A stretch of 64,000 bases of DNA. It comes from Acheta domesticus (taxonomy: Eukaryota; Arthropoda; Insecta; Orthoptera; Gryllidae). Made by a program: the position numbers and the translations under genes. Under the pieces are notes generated by a model. That model worked only from the letters and a program-made list of their open reading frames with translations. It was not told where the DNA came from and made no database searches. Location of the stretch: contig JAHLJT010008756.1 in assembly GCA_031308135.1 (NCBI GenBank), positions 107,536,453 through 107,600,452 on the forward strand, in the 5' to 3' direction. Below, piece after piece: positions 1-10,960 of this stretch (positions are counted from its first letter, which is position 1; each line of letters begins with the position of its first letter).

Positions 1-1150
1 ATAACTTACTGTGCTTGACATCACTCATCGAACAATCGATACAATACGCATGAATGTATGCAAAAAAAGAGATAAAAGAAGCTCAAACAATGACACGAAT
101 AAAAGAGAGTACAAGTTGACAGGAAAAATCGCCAGGCGGTACCAAGCGGAGTCATTCACGACCACAGAGAGAAAGAGAGAGAGAGACGGGAGAGAGAAAG
201 AGAGAGACAGAAATATATAATTTTAAAGCAATGTTATTTTTGTTTTATATGCTACAAACGTGAGGATGTGTGATATTCCGACAATTACAGAAATGAACAA
301 CTACTGTATTCTTCGTTTAACAATTTAAGTATTTTAAAAAAGACTGGTTTCACCGATGATTCCGCTTGTTACTCGGAAGTTACTAATCAAGTCTACTTTT
401 ATTTTCTTTCTTAAAAATTAATTTGAAATAAAGAATAAAAAATATTGAAACAAAACATTCTTTAAGATGGCAACAAAAAAATTAAACTAGGGTTTGAAAT
501 TGTGGTAAAACATACCTCATTTTTTCAGATTTTTATAAGATGTTGAAATGCTTGTATTTTGTCGTTGCCACAACAAGAACTGCCGATAACTCTAGAACGT
601 ACTTGTGTTTTTCTACATTTCATAATATGGCTGAGTTGCATCACAATTCCTGAGAGGTTTCGAATTTTCAACAAAAATTTTAAGTTTACTTTAGTTGAGA
701 AGTTAGAGTATGCCCCTGTTGTCAGGCATTGCCGGTCTGTTTGTTACGACAAGTTACTTAATCATTCAAGGGACTTAATCATTTCAGGTTACTTAATCAT
801 TTCAAAAACCACACAGATTAGATACTCATTTTATTGTAACAAACAGGCATTTTCTATATTTATGGGCTAGTTTTGAGATGGAAAAATTCCTTCGGAAAAT
901 TAAGTAATTTTATTCTAGAAATTAAGTAACACAAAAATATTAACAGACACCGGCATATAATAAAGAAGAATGTAAATCCCAATTTCACGTATTTAACAAA
1001 ATTTCTAAAACCTCACATCAAACTAGTAAATGTTTGCCACTAGTAACAATGGTGACAATCTATAGCCTTATCACCCTTCTTACTTTCTCGCTACCTCATA
1101 ACGCAGTTATAACGCAGAAAGTTATTGCAAAATTTGCAAAAATTCAATTT
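1..1150. other. AT-rich DNA without a recognised gene
   Basis: No convincing coding region is seen. The two open frames here (11-220 and 559-870) have no recognisable domain. A short GA-rich microsatellite lies at about 168-207. At about 754-808 there are three imperfect copies of an 18-20 bp unit built on ACTTAATCATTTCA, and a reverse-complement echo (AATTAAGTAA) lies at about 898-930. This may be a decayed inverted-repeat element, but no ends or target duplication could be defined. Confidence 0.5.
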
Positions 1151-1169
1151 TTTCGCACTTCCTACTAAA

Positions 1170-1725
1170 CTATTAAAGATGGAGATTTTTACTTTTCGTA
1201 TTTACATACGTATATACGGAGTAATATACGTAATATAGGAAAAGTTATGTAATGCTGCGGAAAATCGATTTCGAGATTTTAACAGAAATACATCCCTGAT
1301 ACCGAAAAAAGTGGTCGTTTGCAAATTCGTCCGTCTGTCGTCAGTTTGTACGTCTGATAGTCTGTCCGTCAGTAAAGACCACTAGTGCCTAAACCATGTG
1401 AATGATGTTTCCAAAATTGTAGAAACTCTTGTCCATTGGATCGAGTCGAAGTTTTGAAAACCATCTTTAAAAATTTGGGGGGTTCTTTCATGAAGGAAAC
1501 CGGCCATTTTCAAATTTTCTCAAAAAACGATTCCAAATTTTTTCTTAATTTCTTGTAAGAATAGAGTAAATAACTTATTAAAGGTGGCATAGGTCCATTT
1601 TCACGCTTAACTCTAAAGTTTCGAAAAATTGCGAAATTTGAATTTTATGACGTCTTCCTAAAACTACAAAATTGAAGATACAGATCTTTCTTTCAAATAA
1701 AATTTGTTATCATATTCTTCATTAA
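1170..1725 (+). repeat. Family A interspersed repeat, left part (interrupted by BEL element)
   Basis: This non-coding stretch starts near TTTTTACTTTTCG, includes a block rich in CGTCCGTCTGTC, and ends at the BEL insertion point. Its reverse complement is found at 17940-18245 and again at 23040-23220 plus 23850-24232, and a weaker match lies at 57840-58045. The repeat continues after the BEL element at 9449, as the uninterrupted copies show. No protein is encoded. The family is unidentified. Confidence 0.8.
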
Positions 1726-1730
1726 GATCC
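1726..1730. repeat. Target site duplication, left copy (GATCC)
   Basis: GATCC directly precedes the LTR at 1731 and is repeated directly after the other LTR at 9444-9448. Five-base duplications are usual for BEL/Pao integration. Confidence 0.9.
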
Positions 1731-2476
1731 TGTTTTTATCTAAAATGCATTGTTTTGGAACAATAATACTCTTATTTGAATAGTAGGATTAATGATGTTT
1801 GTTTTGCTTAAATTGCAATTGTGGCCATGTGACCAATGATAGGAATTGAATTTGGTTACTGGGTTTCATCTCTGGTAGTTCTGATACAGTGAGTTTTCAG
1901 ATAAAAAACATAATGACTTTGTAAAGAAATGAGGAAGTGAATGGTAATAACTAAATAAGTGATATTTGCAGTTTAAATTGACTTTACTACATGAATCTGA
2001 ATGGCAAATGAACATATAAATTACAAAAATAACACTTACTTTTCTTTGATGTACAACATGTTATGATACTTAAAATTAACATACAATCGTGATTCTTGAT
2101 TTCAAGATGAGAAGTTTTCAGTTGTTCTTTCCGTTCTGCTTCGTTTTGAAGTTGATGCACACGCACAGTACTTAGTATGTGGTCACAACACAATTTGGAT
2201 ATGATTGAACATTTACTGTAGTTGAAGTTTGACACGTTTGACTGACTATGACACGTTTTGTACAAAATACCGATGAGAACAATGGTTTACGTAAATTGTG
2301 AGCGCACGGGCTCGCTTGAAACATGTGGCCTCGGCGGTTGCCTGCCAAACACTGCCTGCGAACACAGTAACGGATTTTTACGCCACCCTCCTGCACGCTG
2401 TTGCCGGAGCGGTGTCGGCTCGGCGTGGCGTTGGTTCGGTGTTGCCGCTTTGAGTTTCTCAGCGCGATTTGTAACA
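1731..2476 (-). repeat. BEL/Pao 3' LTR
   Basis: This 746-bp terminal repeat is nearly identical to 8699-9443. On the plus strand it starts TGTTTTTATC and ends GATTTGTAACA. Comparison with the other LTR shows five single-base insertions or deletions and no substitution that I could find. The right third (about 2290-2470) is distinctly GC-richer than the rest. In element orientation this is the 3' LTR. The small open frames inside it recur in the other LTR and are not genes. Confidence 0.95.
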
Positions 2477-2490
2477 TGCTGCCCCCGTCA
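2477..2490 (-). other. Polypurine tract of the BEL element
   Basis: On the minus strand, GACGGGGGCAGCA lies immediately before the TG that opens the 3' LTR. Its position and G-run fit the plus-strand primer of LTR retrotransposons. Confidence 0.65.
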
Positions 2491-2699
2491 GTGCGTAGCG
2501 CTGAAAAATCGATTATTGTTACGAATCGCGTGTTACAAATGGCTGTCTTGGGTTTCTTGTGGTAAAGGACAAATGTTGCTAATGCTGCGCTTGTAGATTC
2601 CTGATGTTGTAGTGACGTCGACTACTCTTACTTTTCCGTCTCTTCCTGGGTACGTTTTGCTTATTCTTCCTAACTTCCATGTTGCTGGTGGTAAATTGT

Positions 2700-3920
2700 C
2701 TTCTTTAAGGAGTACTATTGTGTCTTCCGTGAGATTGGGATGAGATGAATGCCACTTATTCCTCCTTTGTAAGGTTAAGATGTAATCTTGGGACCACTGT
2801 TTCCAAAATATTTGTGTTAAGTTTTGTATTTTCTTTCCATCTTGAAATGTGGTCTAATTTGATTTCTGAATCTTTTGATGATACAAGTAGAGATGGCCTT
2901 TGATTTAATAGGATGGCTGGTGATAAATAATTGAAATCTTGATGATCCTCAGTTAGTGGAACCAACGGTCGTGAATTTAGTATTGCTTCTATTCCACATG
3001 CTAATGAAGTTAGTTCCTCGTAATTAAGAATTCGATTACCCACTGTAGGTATGAATATTCTTTTGAAAACTTTTGACTGCTGCTTCCCATATTCCTCCAA
3101 AATGAGGACTGCGTGGGGGAATGAAGTTCCACGTGACCTTTAAATGCGCAGTAGCGTCTTGTATTTGATGTTGTATTATTTTGTTTTCCAGGAAGCACAG
3201 TAGCTCTTTTAATTGCTTTGACGCTCCTTGAATGTCGTTGCATTGTCAGAATACATGTGAGACGGAATGCCTCGTCGATTTGTCATTCGAAAGAATGCAG
3301 CTAAGAATGCTTCTGAAGTTAGATCCGATACTACTTCTAGATGTACTCCCTTTGTTGCTAGACAAATGAAAACAGCAATGTAACTTTTGGTAAATTTTCT
3401 CGATCTGGTGTTTGTTCCCAATCTAGTAGTAATTGGACCTGCGTAGTCTATTCCACAATGCGAGAAGGCTGGTGAAACAGTTACTCTTGGAGCTGGAAGC
3501 TGGCCCATTAATTGTTGTGGTTTCAGTTTAGATTGTTTGAAACATGGTATGCATGATCTGATGACACCTTTTGTAGTGCGTCTAAGAGATGGGATCCAAA
3601 ATTTTTGACGAATCTGTGACATAATTGATTGCGTTCCTGCATGAATGAAGTAGTTGTAGATGCACTTGTCGAATCAATAATTTTGATAGTCGGTGAGTTG
3701 ATGGGAGAATGATTTGATGTTTGGTATTGAATGGAAGATAGGTGTTGTCTAGTCTTCCTCCTACTCTTAATAATCCATCAGTATGTAGTTCTGGAGCTAA
3801 TGACTTGATTTTACTTTGATGATGGATGGGCTTGTTAGCCTTTAGTGCTGTCAATTCTTGTTTGTAAATTTGATTTTGAACTATCTTACAGATAATTTCT
3901 TCCGCTTCTTGCAATTGTGC
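2700..3920 (-). pseudogene. BEL/Pao integrase region of pol, frameshifted
   Basis: The integrase inserts element cDNA into the host genome. The zinc-binding part spans about 3900-3540: its His side is at the end of the frame 5021-3582, and the CIPC pair is in the next frame (3622-3209). The catalytic core follows with the first Asp in CGIDYAGPI and the second in SDNATTF. A third frame (3100-2756) carries YEELTSLACGIEAILNSRPL, where the catalytic Glu of the D,D-E triad is expected, followed by a short C-terminal region. The D,D-E residues all appear present, but they are spread over two frames. Frame changes lie near 3600 and 3200-3100. It is continuous with the RNase H part upstream and would be translated as part of pol. 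No host role is implied. Confidence 0.85.
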
Positions 3921-5030
3921 CGGCAATATGGGTGGATTGATGCGAGCCTTTGGGTACCTTAAGTTGTGAATGAAGCGTACACACAGTGCGATGCTTCTTA
4001 GAACCTTGTTGTAGCTTGAGCAATTTTCAATCAGTTGCAGTAATTGATTCGATGTTTCCCTGATTAAGAAGTCTGCTGCCCCCGAATCATGGGTGCAGAC
4101 AGTAAGATTTGCTATTAGAAGCGTAGTGATGATCTTTGGGTGAGAATTCTGCAAAAGAAAGGACGGTCCTTGCCACCACAGTTGGTTGTCTCTTAGTTGA
4201 GATAGTTGAGTTCCTCGTGAAATGAGATCAGCTGGATTATGATTAGATGTGATGTGATGCCACTTACAATGATTGGTGAGTTCTTGAATTTCTGACGTTC
4301 TTATAGTCACAAACGGTATTCGTTTTTTATGAGGTGACTTTATCCATGCACAAACTGTAGTAGAGTCTGAATAAAGATGTATTCGATTGACGACTATTGG
4401 TAATCTTGGCACTACCTTTTTGACTAGTCGCGCTAATAGTAGTGCTGCGCACAATTCCAAATGTGATATTGCTCGTTCTCGTACTGGAGTGACTCTTGAT
4501 TTGGCGACGAGCAGATTGCATTGTACCTTTCCCTTCTCAGTGGTTGTTCGTACGTACAAACAAGCTCCGTATGCTGATAAACTGGCGTCTGCAAATCCAT
4601 GGATTTGAATTTCTGTTGTGTCTTGATCCTTTCGTACACTTCTTGGAGCTGTTAGTTGATTCATGTTTTGTAGATCATTGAATATATGTTTCCATTCGAT
4701 GAGTAATTCTGGCGTTAATAAGTCGTCCCATTCAATCTTCGTTTTCCATATTTTTTGCAATAACATTTTTGCTTGAATGATTACTGGTGCTGCAAGACCA
4801 ATAGGATCATAACATTTTGCAATGCAGGAAAGTACCATTCGTTTTGTGAACTGGTGAGAATTTGAGATTTGTTGGTTGCTGCAACTAAATGCAATTTCGT
4901 CATCAGCGATGTTCCACGTTAATCCCAATGTACTTACACCTTCTGTGAGAATTGTTGACGTTTGAACTTCTTTACTTTCGTTTGAATGATATCCATCAAT
5001 TGTTGAGAATTTGATAGCCATTTGTGCAAA
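3920..5030 (-). pseudogene. BEL/Pao reverse transcriptase C-terminal part and RNase H
   Basis: This is the longest open stretch of the element (frame 5021-3582, 479 codons). The first part is the RT thumb/connection region, including the Pao-family signature KCYDPIGLAAP. RNase H follows at about residues 140-250: HGFADASLSAYGA carries the first catalytic Asp, HLELCAALLLARL the Glu, and LYSDSTTVCAWIK the next Asp, with SNHNPADLISRG matching the usual end of the domain. RNase H removes RNA from the RNA-DNA hybrid during reverse transcription. The apparent Met start is artificial, because the RT reading frame continues upstream after a frame change. The His/Cys integrase zinc region begins at the end of this frame. 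Confidence 0.9.
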
Positions 5031-5650
5031 TGAAAACCACCTTTGTCTAGAACTTTGGTTAATTCTTGATAATGTTCAATTGCTTCTCAGGTGAGTTGGC
5101 TCCTGTGAGTATGTTATCTACGTAGAAACAGTTTGGATTTTTTCATGAATGATTGGATTGTCAGCTGCTTCATCGTCGGCTAATTGATTTAATGTTTTAG
5201 TTGCTTGGTATGGTGCACATGCGGTACCATATGTCACCGTGGATAATTGAAATTCTTGAATTGCAGTTTGAGGATTCGGTCTCCAAAATATTCTCAGAAG
5301 ATTTCTATCAGATGGATTCATTATTATTTGTCGATACATTTTGATGATGTCCGCGGAATATCCAACCGGCCACACTCGAAAGTTCAGCAGAATATTTAAT
5401 AGGTCTGGTTGTACCACTGGTCCTACTGCCAAGATGTCATTGAGGCTAACCTTATTTGACGTTTTTGCGGAGGCATCGAAGACAGTTCTCAATTTTGTGC
5501 TGCTTGATTGTTCCTTTATGACTCCGTGATGAGGTAAGAAGAAATTCCGTTCATTTGTGTTGATTGGAGGAGCTGGCTGCATGTGTCCAAGCTCTTTATA
5601 TTCATTCATGAAATCTTTGTACATTGTTGCGAATTGAGCATTGTGCTCAA
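5030..5650 (-). pseudogene. BEL/Pao reverse transcriptase fingers/palm, active site altered
   Basis: The open frame 5624-5118 carries KLRTVFDASAKTSNKVSLND, typical of Pao reverse transcriptases, then SADIIKMYRQI, the palm strand with the first catalytic Asp. The domain copies element RNA into cDNA. The catalytic box follows in another frame at about 5125-5114 and reads YVDN where the family has YVDD, so the last Asp is Asn in this copy. A frame change separates the box from the main frame. The copy is probably inactive as written, unless the base is a sequencing error. Confidence 0.9.
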
Positions 5651-5829
5651 ATTTTCTCTCTAATGCTTCGTATCTTGTAAAGCTTGTTTCCGCGAATCAC
5701 CTAATTCTGAGAGCTGTTGGCTTGATTGGAAGTGAAACGATGTATCTGCCCGTTTCATCTCTGCTTGTGGTAGCTTTGAAATGTTCTTCGCAGAAAAATT
5801 TCTTCCGGAGAATGCATGGCTTCAGATGA

Positions 5830-6440
5830 TAGTTCTTCCAATTCCCAGAACCGCGTTAAATTCATCTTTTACTTGTTGTGAATCAATAAAGTTGGAAATT
5901 AATGGTTCCCTTTGTTGTTCTTCTGGTTGATAGCTTCCCATGAACGTCCAGCCGAATACTGGGTTTGATTAATGATGGTAGCTTGGGATGCGTCCCACTC
6001 CGGGAATGAAGACATGTGCCGTGAGTCGGCTCCTAACAACATCTCTACATTGTTTGGTTTGTGAAACGTTGGATTTGCAAATCAGTATGTTTTCGGGTAT
6101 TATCATCTTGAAATGTTGATGGTGGTTGAAGGTAGCTGTTTTGCGATCTTGTTGACTTACAACATATGTATTTTCTGAGGACCATGATGAGAATTTTGAT
6201 CGAATTTTTGCGTTAACTATGGATGATGCTTCAGTTTCATTGTCTGTAATCGTTTTGGATAGTACGCTTGTTGTGTTTTGTTGCTAGCTTGAGGCTGGTT
6301 GGCTAATTGTTTGCGTTATCAAACTACAATTGCTTCCGCTTATCTAACAAAGCGCACACCTCGTGAGCCTCATTGTTTTGATCTAAAACAAGCAACCTAA
6401 CAGTTGGCAATATTGTGGTTTGATTGATGATCCTGCTTGA
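5830..6440 (-). pseudogene. BEL/Pao aspartic protease region, frameshifted
   Basis: Between gag and RT, translations on the minus strand show the Pao peptidase (A17-type) pattern in pieces. A LLD stretch near 6340 is followed, after a one-base shift, by the Ser-Gly-Ser of the aspartic active site. The central part reads FSSWSSENTYVV, and the C-terminal NNVEMLLGADSR lies near 6045. The protease would cut the Gag-Pol product. No single open frame spans the domain; at least two length changes break it. Confidence 0.7.
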
Positions 6441-6559
6441 CATGCCATGATTTGTTGGGTTGCTGATGATTTTGACTAATTGTTCCTCCTAAAGACATTG
6501 AACCTTCTGAAGGAGAGACTGGTAATTTCTCTGAGTCTGGATTGGTTGGATGTACAGTA

Positions 6560-7850
6560 GCACGTTTTTGCTACGTTAAGAAAGATAGAATTCTCTTTAT
6601 AAATGAGTCATGCAACAAAGTGTGATGATTTTTGTTACACGTTTTGCATTTCGCTGTACTGCAGGTATGATTTACAATATTAGCTCTTAGGCAATTGTAG
6701 CAAAGTCGATTCTTTTTTCATGTGCGCTAGCCTGTCCACTGGGATGTAGTAATTTAATGATTACATGAAAAATTGAATGTGATTCCTTGCAATAATGGGC
6801 ATTTTGCGAAGTTTGAAAGTTCGCCGGTAATCTTGGTTCCTGACCCACCTGTTTGGATGTCGTTGGATGATTCCCGGGTTGATAAGGAATTTTCTTCGAT
6901 TCGGAACAATCTTTCAAGAAAGTTATTAGCATGTCCTGAATTGCTGGATTGGCGTTAGTTGCTACCTGTTTCTCCCATTCTCTAGCTATTTCTGGTGGGC
7001 AATGAGCTAACATACGGTGGATGACCATAAGTTCGATTGCCGGTACTTGTAACGTTAATGCTGCAATGCCTTGTAATGGCCATGTAATGATCTGAGAATC
7101 TCTGAATTGAATGGGGTTCCTTTAAATTAATTGCTGGAGGACTTCAAAATTAGCTATGTACGAAGAGGCTAATCTACGAGGATTGTTGTATCTTTCATTC
7201 ACTAGTTGCCATGCTACTTGGGTAATTTTCTGAAGTGTTGGTTAGATTGCTAATGAATTGATGAGCTTCGCCTGTGAGAGCATTTTCCAAGTAATGAAAT
7301 TTTTCTACATTGGTCAAATGTACATTTTCATGGATTAGTTTATTGAATATATCTCTAAATTTGTCCACTGTGAAAATTCACCGTTGAAAGTTGGTGCTTG
7401 CAATTGCTGGGAAGTCGTAATCCTAAATGAACTTCATTGAGTGGAAGCATGCTTGAATTAGTTGGCACAGTTGGGGGTGAGTGTTTGATGTCTGCCTATC
7501 GACTGGTGAGTTTTTTTATGCGTAGTTCAACTTCTGTTATAAGGTCAATATGTTCATTTTCTAGTTGTAGAAACTGTTCTATGGTAAGTCATCATCACTA
7601 ACAAGAGATTCTTGAGCCACTTTGAGTTCGTTCCACGATTCTTTGAGATTAGTTAATAGATTGATTTAACTTGTAATGTGAGTTTTCATCTATGATGGTA
7701 AAGTTATGCAACCACGTGCATTTACTTTTGAAAATCTGAAGTGCCTACGTTTCGCCTATCAACAAGATTTTTCCTAGCTAGTCTTTCTGCCTTCGACACT
7801 TTGACCACAGTGTTTTTAGTATTTCTACACTAATTGTTTTAATGATTTAA
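6560..7850 (-). pseudogene. BEL/Pao gag, frameshifted
   Basis: Gag packages element RNA. The start region on the minus strand near 7800 reads KAERLARKNLVDRRNVG. A DUF1759-like core follows: FNGDFSQWTN near 7390, then AWQLVNERYNNPRRLA near 7200. The clearest open frame is 7028-6687 (MLAHCPPEIAREWEKQ). A zinc-knuckle-like CKTCNKNHHTLLH lies at about 6650-6610 in another frame. The order and motifs are those of BEL/Pao gag. Several stops and frame changes interrupt it, so no intact protein can be made from the sequence as given. Confidence 0.85.
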
Positions 7851-7859
7851 ATCACCTTC

Positions 7860-8678
7860 TGTACTGCCCCCGAAGAAGTACTGAATGTAATAATGTCTTG
7901 ATGTTTAATAATGTTTTGTAATAAGTTGAATTACTGCTTGTCTATCAGGGGACACCTTGTTGACACTTTACCTCTGATAACACTGATAACTGTTAGTCTG
8001 ATACCTTATAACACTGATAACACGTTCAAATAACTTGCCTTAATCTAACATCACCTCACTTACAAATCAATGTTACATGCTGAAGGTTTACTAAATACTA
8101 ATGAACACTATGCTGCTGAATTGAAACTGTACATGTATAACTTATAAATGAACATTTGACATGAAACCTCAGTCATAATAAAGTTAGTAAACACTGTTCA
8201 TGTACTTTGATATGTATGCATGTGAATTGCAACTTTAAATGTTGACTGATTAGTTTAATGAATGGTGATGAACACTATATTGCTGACTTGAAGATTATAC
8301 ATGCATAAATTATAAAAACACTTTGACATGACCCTTCATTTACCAATAAATGTTACTTGCCACTTTTAAAGAATACTAATGAATACTATACTGCTGGATT
8401 GAAAAAATGTACATACATAAATTATAGAAACACCTTGACATGAAATTATTATCACAAATAAATGTTACTGAACACTGATTATGATTTGGTATTGTATGCA
8501 TGTGAGTTGTAACACTTTTAAACATGTTAACTGAATAGTTTCATGAATAGTAATAAACACTGTACTGTTGTCTTGAATACTACATGCACATTGTAAAACA
8601 CTCTGATGTGAAATCTCAGTGGAATTATTTCGTTATGATTACTGCCATTCACTGAATATAATGATATCTGATTCACAT
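7860..8678 (-). repeat. BEL leader with degenerate tandem repeats
   Basis: The non-coding leader between the primer-binding site and gag is about 0.8 kb and AT-rich. From about 8090 to 8640 it holds recurring blocks: variants of GAACACTATACTGCTG at about 8103, 8270, 8380 and 8555, and GTATGCATGTGA at about 8214 and 8493. The spacing suggests two copies of a unit of about 280 bp made of sub-repeats. Confidence 0.7.
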
Positions 8679-8679
8679 C

Positions 8680-8698
8680 CCGATGCCAGGAGGACCAA
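8680..8698 (-). other. Primer binding site of the BEL element
   Basis: One base inside the 5' LTR, the minus strand reads TGGTCCTCCTGGCATCGG. A TGG start pairs with the CCA tail of a tRNA, as expected for a primer binding site. I cannot say which tRNA is used. Confidence 0.55.
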
Positions 8699-9443
8699 TG
8701 TTTTTATCTAAAATGCATTTGTTTTGGAACAATAATACTCTTATTTGAATAGTAGGATTAATGATGTTTGTTTGCTTAAATTGCAATTGTGGCCATGTGA
8801 CCAATGATAGGAATTGAATTTGGTTACTGGGTTTCATCTCTGGTAGTTCTGATACAGTGAGTTTTCAGATAAAAACATAATGACTTTGTAAAGAAATGAG
8901 GAAGTGAATGGTAATAACTAAATAAGTGATATTTGCAGTTTAAATTGACTTTACCTACATGAATCTGAATGGCAAATGAACATATAAATTACAAAAATAA
9001 CACTTACTTTTCTTTGATGTACAACATGTTATGATACTTAAAATTAACATACAATCGTGATTCTTGATTTCAAGATGAGAAGTTTTCAGTTGTTCTTTCC
9101 GTTCTGCTTCGTTTTGAAGTTGATGCACACGCACAGTACTTAGTATGTGGTCACAACACAATTTGGATATGATTGAACTTTACTGTAGTTGAAGTTTGAC
9201 ACGTTTGACTGACTATGACACGTTTTGTACAAAATACCGATGAGAACAATGGTTTACGTAAATTGTGAGCGCACGGGCTCGCTTGAAACATGTGGCCTCG
9301 GCGGTTGCCTGCCAAACACTGCCTGCGAACACAGTAACGGATTTTTACGCCACCCTCCTGCACGCTGTTGCCGGAGCGGTGTCGGCTCGGCGTGGCGTTG
9401 GTTCGGTGTTGCCGCTTTGAGTTTCTCAGCGCGATTTGTAACA
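8699..9443 (-). repeat. BEL/Pao 5' LTR
   Basis: This 745-bp repeat pairs with 1731-2476. In element orientation it is the 5' LTR and would hold the promoter and the start of the RNA. It is followed on the plus strand by GATCC, the right target duplication (9444-9448). Compared with the other LTR it has one extra T near 8720, one fewer T near 8770, one fewer A near 8872, one extra C near 8955 and one fewer A near 9179. Confidence 0.95.
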
Positions 9444-9448
9444 GATCC

Positions 9449-10115
9449 TGTACATTTTTTTTAAACTTTCAGTAGTTTTCGCTCTATATTGCGTGCAAAA
9501 TGTGCAATGTGCTAGCCGAGACCAAAAAAAAAAAAATAGAAAAGTAATACGGGAAAGTCTGTGTCATTCTGTACCACCACTAGTTGTAATTATGAGTCCA
9601 TGTGCTATCAATAATGTCGTATAAAGTTTCTTGAAAACTCAAGCGTTTTCTGTGAAAACTAGCTCAAAATTTCGCGCTTTCAGAAACACTCAAACGCCAT
9701 TTTCTCAAAAACGGCTCAAAATTATTTCTTGAAACTTTTCAAATAGATAGTGGTAATTGCACTCTTTTATATGAAGAATGGTTTATTTGGGGGTATTTTT
9801 TTTTCAAAAAATACATAAATATAAGTTTTTTAAAGACCTCTCACACCGTTAATGTGCACATTGCCAGACATTTGTAAACACTATTGTATCTGAGAGTTAT
9901 GTGCTTTAAATGACTTCTGATGACGTTTTTCGAAGGCTCAAACATTTTCTGTGAAAAAGAGCTTCAAATTTCCTATTGACAGTAGCGCTGAAATGCCATT
10001 TTCTTAAAAATGTCTCTAAATGTTTCAAAGAAATTGACATGTAGGACGAGGTTTTACTGTTCTTTAATATTTTTTAATATTTGTTTGACGTGTCTCTCAC
10101 CTCTTCTCAAATAAA
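9449..10115 (+). repeat. Family A interspersed repeat, right part
   Basis: This continues the repeat interrupted at 1725. The junction region CAGTAGTTTTCGC...TATTGCGTGCAA matches the uninterrupted minus-strand copy at 17880-17960. A conserved 74-bp end module (GCTAGCCGAGACC to CCACTAG) sits at 9511-9584 in place of about 270 bp present in the 17.6-17.9 kb copy. After it, blocks with TTTTCTGTGAAAACTAGCTC match 50520-50960. Confidence 0.8.
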
Positions 10116-10500
10116 TAATGACTGCGTTTGCTACAAAATGAGATTGTCCGAGTGGGTATATACGATCGCAAGCACTATGCAAAGATCGTAACGCATTTCA
10201 TAGCTGTTATGGAAATCATTAGATCTTCAGAGGTAAACGGTTTTAAGAACGTCGCAAGAAAACAAGATTGAACCTCATTAATATAATTAAAGTTATTGCC
10301 GCTTACAATTTCAAAATCTGTCCAGCAAGGTTGCGTTTTATTCAAGAGAGTTTCAAAATTATTTTTTAGCATTTCAAGTTATACCTTGGAGTGAAGTAAG
10401 AAATTTCAGCTTTCCGAAACATCTGTCATACAAACAAACGCGTGTGGTGGCTGTGATCCCACTGGCACAGGCTCTCGCAAAAATGTTCAATAATCGACTT
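10116..10500. other. No feature recognised
   Basis: AT-rich sequence between the family A repeat and a GA-rich tract. The open frame 10372-10175 (minus) has no recognisable domain. Confidence 0.4.
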
Positions 10501-10502
10501 TA

Positions 10503-10645
10503 ATGAAAGAGAGAAAAAGGGGTGAGAGAAGAGGGGGAGAGGGGGGAGAGAAAGGGGAGAGGGGGAGGGGAGAGAGAGTGAGAGTGAGGGGGGATGAGAG
10601 AGGGTGAGAGAGCGAAGGGGAGAGAGAGAGGGAGATGGGAAAGGA
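10503..10645 (+). repeat. GA-rich microsatellite tract
   Basis: An almost pure purine run on the plus strand made of GAGAG, GGGGA and AAAGG units. Open frames across it on either strand are low-complexity artefacts. Confidence 0.9.
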
Positions 10646-10960
10646 GGAAGGCCCGGAGGAGGGCAATCTGGCGGAAAGTGGGGCCAGGCGAATCACCATG
10701 TCGAGGTTACAGGGCGTGAAAAGGGCCCAACGACCGACAACAGGCGGGAGGGGGGAGAAAAAGGGGGGGCGTTTGGGCGCTCGCCGGCTTCCGGGGCGCC
10801 AACCCCAATTTTCTGCCGCGACGCCCTCGCAGCCACAACCGACTGCGTCCCTCCCTCACCCACTTCCACTTCACCCCCCCCCCGCTTCGTCGCCACGCGC
10901 CGCCTGTCAACTCGCTCAGCCCTGCGCAGCGCACCGTAGCGCTCGGATTTATCGACTCTC
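10646..10960. other. GC-rich island
   Basis: High GC with many CpGs and a run of C near 10875. Open frames in several phases on both strands result from the base composition and carry no domain. It could be a promoter-associated island, but no TATA box, start or splice signal could be tied to it. Confidence 0.4.

Larger units (their letters stand above)
1731..9443 (-). mobile_element. BEL/Pao LTR retrotransposon, near-complete, frameshifted
   Basis: The element is 7.7 kb on the minus strand. Two LTRs of about 745 bp flank gag and pol remnants in the order gag, protease, RT, RNase H, integrase. That order, the DUF1759-like gag, the Pao-type peptidase and the 5-bp target duplication (GATCC on both sides) identify the BEL/Pao superfamily. 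The LTRs begin TG and end CA. A primer-binding-site-like TGG lies one base inside the upstream LTR and a G-rich tract abuts the downstream LTR. The coding region is broken by frame changes, yet the LTRs show no substitutions and only five one-base length differences, so insertion was recent and some breaks may be base-calling errors. The element sits inside a family A repeat. Confidence 0.95.

Noticed and set aside
2172..2596. Frames of about 100 codons repeated at 9151-9464
   Set aside because: They lie in the two LTRs of the BEL element and have no domain; the repetition is due to the LTRs.
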